From the NCBI GenBank assembly GCA_963933885.1, contig CAWVWF010000119.1, positions 1-10,642 of the forward strand: a DNA stretch of 10,642 nucleotides, given 5' to 3'. This document shows, in pieces, positions 5,532 through 10,642 of the stretch. Both the position numbers and the translations under genes were made by a program. The DNA comes from CAWVWF01 sp963933885. GTDB taxonomy: Bacteria; Bacteroidota; Bacteroidia; Flavobacteriales_C; GCA-002722245. Under the pieces are notes generated by a model, which did no database searches, was not told where the DNA came from, and saw only the letters and a list, made by a program, of their open reading frames with translations. The stretch's first letter is position 1, and the number at the start of each line of letters is the position of its first letter.

Positions 5532-7070
5532 TCAATCCTCATCCATTTCACGTAATTTACGCTTAACATCAATTTTCAATCTTCGTTGATATGTTTCGTA
5601 AATATAGCTTAAGTATGATTTTGTTGATTTTGTAATACAGTTCGTGTATAATTTTAATCTATGACGAATACTGTCATCTAATTTTTCAATTAAAATTTCA
5701 GCTTCATCAAACTCACGAGAGTTTGTTGCAATTAAATTTGCATGATTTGCAATACACATATCAAGTGTATTACTTGCTTTTTCACCTCTATCCATACAAC
5801 CATCATATAGATCTTGAACATCTAAATAAAGATCATCAGTATTGTTCGGGAAAAGTAATAATACGTCTTCAGGAATGATATAATTTAATTCTCTCTGCTT
5901 CTCTAATTCATCAAAATAGTTTTGATCCAAGAACTTATCAGGGTTTGTAAATACATCACTCCAATCTAAGAATTGTTCCCATAAACCAAAACGGTTAATG
6001 TTATTTCCTAAATCTATAATTTGAAATCCTTTCTTTTTGGGAGTAACTCGAGATCCCCTACCAATCATTTGATGATAAAGTGTTAACGACCTAGTTGCTC
6101 TGTTTAAGATAATTGTCTCAACACTTGGTTCATCAAAACCAGTTGTTAAAATACCAACTGATGTTAAAACAGCTCCATCAGTAGTTCTAAACCAATCTAA
6201 TGTTGCTTTTCTTTCCTGATCAGAAAAAGTACTATCTAAGTGCTTTACGTTATCAAAACCATTCTCTTTGAACATATCGTGAACCATCCAGCTCACTCTA
6301 ATTCCAGGGTTGAATATTAATGTTTTCTTACCTAGTGATCTTTCTCTATGTGCGTTGATCAACTTCTCTTGCATATCAAAACCACCATACAAACGCTCCG
6401 AAGAACTTACTGTATAATCACCGTTGATACCTACTCTTAATGCTCCTAAATTAACATCATATGTGTACGATGCTGGTTTACATAAAAAACCATCGTCAAT
6501 TAAAGACAAGATTGATGCTCCAACTACTAATTCTTTGTAGTTTTTATTTAAAGGTAAATTCCTGTTACTACTTAATGGAGTTGCTGTAACTCCTAGCATA
6601 TTTACGTTTTCAAAATATTGAAATATTTTTCTAAACGAGTTGTTATGCGCTTCATCAACAATTACAAGTCCAACGTCTTTTATAAAACCGTCATCATCTT
6701 GTAATCTATTGTTTAAAGTTTCAACCATTGCAATAAAACAATCGAAATTATCTGGTTCGTCAACATCTTTAACTTCACTACTAATTACGAAGTTGTTAAC
6801 GTTGATTCCTGTTAAACAAGAAGATGTTTGCTGCAAAAGTTCAATTCTATGTGTAAGAATTAAAACCTTCTTTTTTGTTTCTCTAATAAACTCATTAGCT
6901 ATATGAGAAAAAATGATTGTTTTTCCTCCACCTGTAGGTAATTGAAATAAAATATTATTATTTCCTTCACCTTCATTCAGCTTTGAAATAATAGTTTTTA
7001 TTGAAGCCTTTTGGTAAGGGTATAATTCCTTTACCAAAAAATTACTTTTCACCTCTGGTTGATCACTCAT
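5532..7070 (-). CDS. DEAD/DEAH-box SF2 helicase (ResIII/COG1061-like)
   Basis: Predicted ATP-dependent nucleic-acid helicase or translocase of superfamily 2, 512 residues. Motifs in order: a Q-like LYPYQKASI (17-25), motif I LPTGGGKT (44-51), motif Ia LTHRIELLQQ (72-81), motif II VDEAH (138-142), motif III TATP (162-165), motif V region LTSVGILTTGFDEP (302-315) and motif VI QMIGRGSR (334-341). The layout resembles the helicase half of type I/III restriction subunits and the SSL2/COG1061 group, but there is no methylase, specificity gene or visible nuclease motif nearby, so a restriction role is not supported. After about residue 355 comes a helical C-terminal region of about 155 residues that I cannot assign, with an acidic last few residues. 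The ATG at 7070 is well placed, 43 bp after the class IV gene. DNA repair or RNA metabolism are both possible. Confidence 0.88.
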   Translation of the reverse strand: MSDQPEVKSNFLVKELYPYQKASIKTIISKLNEGEGNNNILFQLPTGGGKTIIFSHIANEFIRETKKKVLILTHRIELLQQTSSCLTGINVNNFVISSEVKDVDEPDNFDCFIAMVETLNNRLQDDDGFIKDVGLVIVDEAHNNSFRKIFQYFENVNMLGVTATPLSSNRNLPLNKNYKELVVGASILSLIDDGFLCKPASYTYDVNLGALRVGINGDYTVSSSERLYGGFDMQEKLINAHRERSLGKKTLIFNPGIRVSWMVHDMFKENGFDNVKHLDSTFSDQERKATLDWFRTTDGAVLTSVGILTTGFDEPSVETIILNRATRSLTLYHQMIGRGSRVTPKKKGFQIIDLGNNINRFGLWEQFLDWSDVFTNPDKFLDQNYFDELEKQRELNYIIPEDVLLLFPNNTDDLYLDVQDLYDGCMDRGEKASNTLDMCIANHANLIATNSREFDEAEILIEKLDDSIRHRLKLYTNCITKSTKSYLSYIYETYQRRLKIDVKRKLREMDED

Positions 7071-7091
7071 AATTTTATAAAAATCAGGCTA

Positions 7092-7099
7092 CAAAAGTA
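7092..7099 (-). promoter_or_regulatory. Candidate -7 element for helicase-GNAT
   Basis: Read on the minus strand this is TACTTTTG, an exact TAnnTTTG match, placed so that transcription would begin about 15 nt before the helicase ATG. It lies in the 43-bp gap after the class IV gene. No clear TTG occurs at the expected -33 distance, where the sequence is a T-rich run, so confidence is limited. Confidence 0.35.
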
Positions 7100-7113
7100 G
7101 GCTTTCAAAAGGA

Positions 7114-7971
7114 TTAAAAAAAGTTTTTGGGTGTTATTTGAGAAACCAAATACTTTAGGTATTGTTGAAGTTCGATTGCGGTATCATTAATCAATGTTTT
7201 ACCATTGAAGTCACCTACACTTTGAACTCCTGATATAGTGTTGGTTAAAAATATTTCGTCTGCTTTTTCTAATGTTTCCAATGTGATTTCCCCTTCAGAA
7301 ACGGGGTTATTTTTATTATTAAAAAAACTAATAATTTGTTTTCTCATAACACCGTCTAAACAACCTTCTTCTAAAGAAGGCGTGAATATGTCATTTCCAA
7401 TTCTTAAAAATAGGTTTGATGCAGTCCCTTCACAAACTCTTTTTGCTGTATTTAAAACAACTAGCTCATCTAAATCTCTTTCCTTTTTTTCAATTGATGC
7501 TAAAACAAACAATAAAGCACTTGTAGTTTTATGATTACTAAGAGGTGAAATTGCTTTAAAATCAGATTCAAATAATCCTGCTTTAATTCCTTTTAAATCA
7601 AAATTATAATCTGAATTATCGTAGCTTAAACCTTCAATCAAAAATCCTAAACGGTTTCCCATAGGGGTATATAATCCTGGTGAATTACGAAAGACTAATA
7701 ATTTAATTCGGGCTTCTGTATATTTATTTTTAATAACTAGACGTTCGATTTCTTTTTCCCAAAATGCTTTCTCTTTTCCTGAGTCTTCAATTTTAAGGTA
7801 TTTAATCCCACGTTGTAATCGAGCATAATGATCATCCCAAAACATGATCCTTCCCTTGATTAACCTCATCGTCTCAAAAACGCCATCTCCATACTTTAAA
7901 GACCTATTGCTTGTATCAAACAACTTATCTCCTTTTTCTGTTAAGAAACCATTTGAATTATCGAACTCCAT
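7114..7971 (-). CDS. Class IV PLP-dependent aminotransferase/lyase
   Basis: A 285-residue fold-type IV PLP enzyme, the family of branched-chain aminotransferase, D-amino acid aminotransferase and 4-amino-4-deoxychorismate lyase (PabC). NRSLKYGDGVFETMR (22-36) is the characteristic N-terminal segment. The likely Schiff-base lysine is K148 in SNHKTTSALLFVLA, aligned with the KTLNYLP-type site of PabC and its relatives. E181 in EGTASNLFLR is the glutamate that contacts the pyridine nitrogen. DEIFLTNTISGVQSV (238-252) is the C-terminal cofactor-phosphate segment. Length and spacing resemble PabC more than longer branched-chain enzymes, but no pabA, pabB or other folate gene is nearby, so the reaction is left open. 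It starts 2 nt after the GmhB-type gene, so the two are probably co-transcribed. Confidence 0.88.
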   Translation of the reverse strand: MEFDNSNGFLTEKGDKLFDTSNRSLKYGDGVFETMRLIKGRIMFWDDHYARLQRGIKYLKIEDSGKEKAFWEKEIERLVIKNKYTEARIKLLVFRNSPGLYTPMGNRLGFLIEGLSYDNSDYNFDLKGIKAGLFESDFKAISPLSNHKTTSALLFVLASIEKKERDLDELVVLNTAKRVCEGTASNLFLRIGNDIFTPSLEEGCLDGVMRKQIISFFNNKNNPVSEGEITLETLEKADEIFLTNTISGVQSVGDFNGKTLINDTAIELQQYLKYLVSQITPKNFF

Positions 7972-7973
7972 TT

Positions 7974-8456
7974 TTAAGCTATTTGATCAATTAAAGAATC
8001 GCTTATTACGTTAACATCTATCTTAATTCCAGTAACACCAGCTTTTTCACCACACTCAGTATCTCTCCATTTGTCTCCAATGAAATATGATTTTTGAGGA
8101 TCAATATCGTACTTGTGCATTGCACGTTCGATCATTAAGGAATCTGGCTTTCTACAAAGACATTTCTGAAGAGCACTGTGATGAGGACAATAATAAAAAT
8201 CGGTAATATCTACTCCAACTTTTTTAAACTCAGCCTCCATATATGTATGAATAGCTTCAACGTGTCCTTTAGTATATCTTCCCTTATCTAAACCACCTTG
8301 ATTGGTAATTACAACGATTAGATATCCTTTTCCAACAACTGCTTTGGCAAACTCTAAAATACCAGGAAGCAATGTTGTTTCTTCCATTAAGTATGTGTAG
8401 TCATCCGGATCGTGATTAATTACACCATCCCTATCTAAAAAAACTGCTTTGTTCAT
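7974..8456 (-). CDS. gmhB: HAD-IIIA phosphatase, GmhB type
   Basis: Member of the D-glycero-D-manno-heptose 1,7-bisphosphate 7-phosphatase / histidinol-phosphatase HAD group, which in the GmhB pathway dephosphorylates the heptose bisphosphate used for LPS core or S-layer heptose. In the 160-residue product FLDRDGVIN (6-14) carries nucleophile D8 and acid/base D10; TNQGG (51-55) is motif II; K103 in CRKPDS is motif III; GDKWRDTECG (127-136) is motif IV. C90 and H92 in YCPHH with C99 and C101 in CLCRKP form the zinc site typical of GmhB. The start is the ATG at 8456; a TTG at 8474 would add six atypical residues. No gmhA, hldE or heptosyltransferase genes are in view, so the substrate is inferred from family only. 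A -7-like box precedes it. Confidence 0.87.
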   Translation of the reverse strand: MNKAVFLDRDGVINHDPDDYTYLMEETTLLPGILEFAKAVVGKGYLIVVITNQGGLDKGRYTKGHVEAIHTYMEAEFKKVGVDITDFYYCPHHSALQKCLCRKPDSLMIERAMHKYDIDPQKSYFIGDKWRDTECGEKAGVTGIKIDVNVISDSLIDQIA

Positions 8457-8476
8457 CTTATGTCTTGTTAACAAAC

Positions 8477-8484
8477 CAAAGATA
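8477..8484 (-). promoter_or_regulatory. Candidate -7 element for gmhB operon
   Basis: On the minus strand this is TATCTTTG, an exact match to TAnnTTTG, lying in the 53-bp gap between the modular protein gene and gmhB and about 20 nt before the ATG at 8456. No good TTG -33 element is visible; the expected region reads AGTTATT. It suggests that gmhB and the class IV gene are transcribed separately from the large gene. Confidence 0.38.
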
Positions 8485-8509
8485 CTTTTTTAGATAGGAA
8501 TAACTATAA

Positions 8510-10642
8510 TTAGTCTTTAATTACATTAACAAATCCGTTAATGATAGCTTCACCTTCGATACAATCTGCTTTAAACTTAAGCGTATAATAGTAAGTTCCG
8601 TTTGAAACCTTAAAGAATCCATTAATTCCATCCCAGTATTCTGTTGGGTTATTTGTTTCAAACATCTTAACTCCCCATCTACTATAAATCTTGATTTCAT
8701 AATCAGAAGTATATTCAAGAGGAATAACAAAGTAATCGTTCAATCCATCTCCATTTGGAGTAAATACAGTTGGAATTTCACCAAGTTCCGCCCCCATTAT
8801 TTCTGTAATATCAAATGATTCTGATACCTGACAATCTCCGTTTGTAATCACAACATTATATATACCTGATGCTGAAACAAGGATTGATTGAGTTGTAGAA
8901 CCATCATCCCATAAGAAATCATAAGTAGCCAATCCTGTAGCTGTTAACACTAAAGGATTATCAATACAAACATTAAGTACATCTCCAGCTGAAAGTGGTA
9001 ATTCGTCTGCAATAACCAAAGTACTGTCTACCCCTACACATCCATTTACATCAGTGATTTGTAAATAATAAACACCTCCTTGATTAACTGAGATAGGCAA
9101 ACTACTTGATGAAGAAGTTGAATTATCCGGTGCAGTCCAAAGGTATGATCCAGACACAAAATTATCCATGTTTAAAGTTATCGTTTGATCTTCGCAGGCA
9201 ACAACACTTGAGTTTGTTACAAAAGGATCTGGTAACGAATTAACAGTTACAAAAACGTTATCACTAGATGAACATAAAGTGTTAGATATTACTTGAGAGT
9301 ATGATGTAGATGTTAACGGAGATACCGTAACTACAGAATCCGTAGAAAAGAATCCAGACGGAGAACTTGTCCAAGTAAAGTTACCTGTTCCTTTTGAAGA
9401 AGATAATGTAGTTGATTCTCCAAAACAAATTTCCTTATTTGCTCCAAGTTCGTTAAATGTTGTTGTATCAACAGTTATCTCAACAGTATCAAAAGGATTT
9501 GGATGAATACAATTTAAATCATTCGTGTAAGTAACAATATAGCTAGTTGTAGTTGTTGGACTTACTGATGGATGTGGATTACTTGAATTATATCCAGCAG
9601 GAATAGATGTCCAAGTATAATTATTTGAACTGTATGCTGAACTTGCAGATAAAGTCTTGTAATCACCACTACAGATTGCATCATCAGCTATTGCAGCTAC
9701 AACCGGATGTTTTATTTCCAATAATGAATAACTAACTGTATCTGGACAACCTTCAAGTGTAATTAAAGCTAGATCAACATTTTGACTTCCACTTAATCCA
9801 CTTACTACAACATTTTGATCAAGATCAGCTTGACCAATCCAGTCGTAAGAAAGATATCCATTTGGCCCAGTTATATTAGCTGTAGTTACATCTTCACAAA
9901 ACTCAATAGGAAGAGTTGCTGGAAAACTTGGTTTATACACTGTTACTTTTCTATAACTTGAAAAACTACAATCGCCATTAGTTACTGTTAGATAGTAAAC
10001 CAATGTTGATGTTGGTTTTACAACCACCTCTCTATCAGCAGATGTTAAGGTATTAAGACTAGAAGTCCAGCTATATGTTCCAGACCCTCCAATTGGAGAT
10101 AGTTTGAATGAATCTCCTAAACAGATTAGAGTGTCACTTGCTAGTGAAAATTTTGCTGAATCATTCACAAACAAGTCTATAGTATCTCTACTATTAGCGT
10201 TACTACAACCTGCTGCATTCACCATAGAAACCCAAACTTTACCAGATGTTTGAGAAGATAAATACTGAGTTGAATTTGTATTATAAAAACTAACTGCCAT
10301 ATCACTTCCCCAGTTATAAACTCCAGCATACCCAGCTCCAATACCAGTTACTTTCGCTGCCAAACCAAAACAAATGGAATCATCGTCCAGAACTAAACTA
10401 GCAACAGGAGCAAATGTTTCGTTAAGCCTATATGTTATAGTGTCAAAACAACCAGCATTAGAAGTTAAAATCAACTCTACCATCTGGCTGTCAGTTGGGT
10501 TAGTAACTGTACCTGAATTATTTCCAAAGTCAACACCATCAAACTCATACTTACTATATCCTGAATAAGGTGTTGTAATTAATAAACTAATAGGGTTACC
10601 CCTTTAAATCACAAACCGTAAACTGCTTATGGTTACATATTG
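8510..10642 (-). CDS. Multi-module T9SS type B secreted protein, 5'-partial, frame disrupted
   Basis: This is the C-terminal part of a large surface or secreted protein; its start lies beyond the right edge. Uninterrupted coding runs from 10603 to the stop at 8510-8512 (697 codons). The first ATG, at 10483, falls in the middle of a repeat module and is unlikely to be the true start. Eight beta-rich PKD/Ig-like modules of about 65-85 residues are followed by a type B T9SS sorting domain (CHU_C / gliding-motility-associated C-terminal domain). Family knowledge says this domain directs export through the T9SS, whose PorQ is encoded in this window. Composition is rich in S, T, V, N and G with few lysines. 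Reading upstream, a TAA interrupts the frame at 10604-10606, while the frame shifted by one base reads TVCDLKG and then ends at 10596-10598, suggesting a one-base indel in the G run at 10599-10602. The product may act in adhesion or gliding; no catalytic domain is visible. Confidence 0.88.
8513..8779 (-). other. T9SS type B C-terminal sorting domain (CHU_C)
   Basis: The last 89 residues carry the type B signature: IPTVFTPNGDGLNDYF at the start, then IKIYSRWGVKMFET, WDG, NGTYYYTLKF and the closing GFVNVIKD. This matches the gliding-motility-associated C-terminal domain (TIGR04131/PF13585). Such domains target proteins to the T9SS and are normally found at the extreme C-terminus, as here. The type B signal differs from the shorter type A signal and in known cases often relies on a PorP/SprF-like partner; none is in view. 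Confidence 0.93.
8780..10618 (-). repeat. Eight tandem two-cysteine PKD/Ig-like modules
   Basis: Protein-level repeats: each module opens with a phrase like ICFGES, ICLGDS or FCEDVT, passes through a tryptophan strand (YSWTSS, YTWTSI, FTWTSS, YLWTAP), a TTSY-like strand, and closes with a G/N-C-type phrase (NGDCSF, LNCIHP, NGCVGV). Counting from the ATG at 10483, the cysteine pairs are 38/93, 121/172, 196/246, 271/325, 353/404, 430/482 and 506/551; the first module supplies C12 and a cysteine upstream of the frame break. The 45-55 residue spacing suggests one disulphide per module. Modules 3, 5 and 6 are most alike. The DNA itself is diverged, so this is not an obvious recombination-prone nucleotide repeat. 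Confidence 0.8.

Noticed and set aside
6640..6906. Plus-strand open frame inside the helicase gene
   Set aside because: Antisense to helicase motifs I to II; no independent start context or domain.
5532..7070. Restriction or defence system built on the helicase
   Set aside because: No methyltransferase, specificity subunit, nuclease or other defence partner is adjacent; neighbours are ordinary chromosomal genes.
7238..7534. Plus-strand open frame inside the class IV PLP gene
   Set aside because: Antisense to the conserved PLP-binding region; low-complexity S/K/F composition.
8521..8730. Second minus-strand frame inside the T9SS sorting domain
   Set aside because: The overlapping frame encodes an unmistakable type B C-terminal domain, so this one is a shadow.
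10483..10483. ATG at 10483 as start of the modular protein
   Set aside because: Module-like coding sequence continues 40 codons upstream in the same frame and no signal peptide follows this ATG, although a T9SS substrate should have one.
10374..10568. Plus-strand open frame at the right edge
   Set aside because: Antisense to a repeat module whose sequence continues smoothly through the region.

Overview
The window looks like a chromosomal segment of a low-GC Bacteroidota, most likely Flavobacteriales. The basis is PorQ of the type IX secretion system (T9SS), a giant repeat protein ending in the gliding-motility/T9SS type B C-terminal domain, the parA-parB-DUF5683 cluster typical of this phylum, matches to the Bacteroidota -7 promoter element TAnnTTTG, and an A/T-rich coding style. 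No RNA gene, CRISPR array, insertion sequence or recognisable defence island was seen. Most of the content is conserved housekeeping material.

Layout. At the left edge, bases 1-81 hold an open frame that may be the 3' tail of a plus-strand gene, converging on a minus-strand NADPH-dependent FMN reductase (88-606). A 213-bp divergent intergenic region (607-819) carries inverted repeats and a possible promoter for a plus-strand cluster: parA (820-1680), parB (1673-2572) and a DUF5683 membrane protein (2565-3203). Both junctions overlap by exactly 8 nt, which suggests translational coupling. This cluster runs head-on into a minus-strand series with no spacer, the two stop codons forming TAATTA at 3201-3206.

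The minus-strand series, read in transcription order from the right edge, is: a secreted modular T9SS type B substrate (8510 to beyond the right edge), a GmhB-type HAD phosphatase (7974-8456), a class IV PLP enzyme (7114-7971), an SF2 DEAH helicase (5532-7070), a GNAT acetyltransferase (5053-5514), porQ (3905-4975) and cytidylate kinase (3204-3905). Spacing suggests gmhB/class IV (2-nt gap), helicase/GNAT (17-nt gap) and porQ/cmk (TAATG overlap) as co-transcribed pairs. PorQ belongs to the secretion machine that would export the modular protein, the only clear functional link between distant genes here.

The most notable observation is that the modular protein's reading frame is broken near the right edge, at a four-base G run (CCCC on the plus strand, 10599-10602). 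Removing one base would fuse the upstream frame into an intact repeat module. The next are the regular two-cysteine pattern of its eight modules and the untyped C-terminal region of the helicase. I did not find a convincing undescribed system. Several apparent starts are non-ATG (TTG) extensions and were corrected to the internal ATG: parA, porQ, the GNAT protein and gmhB.
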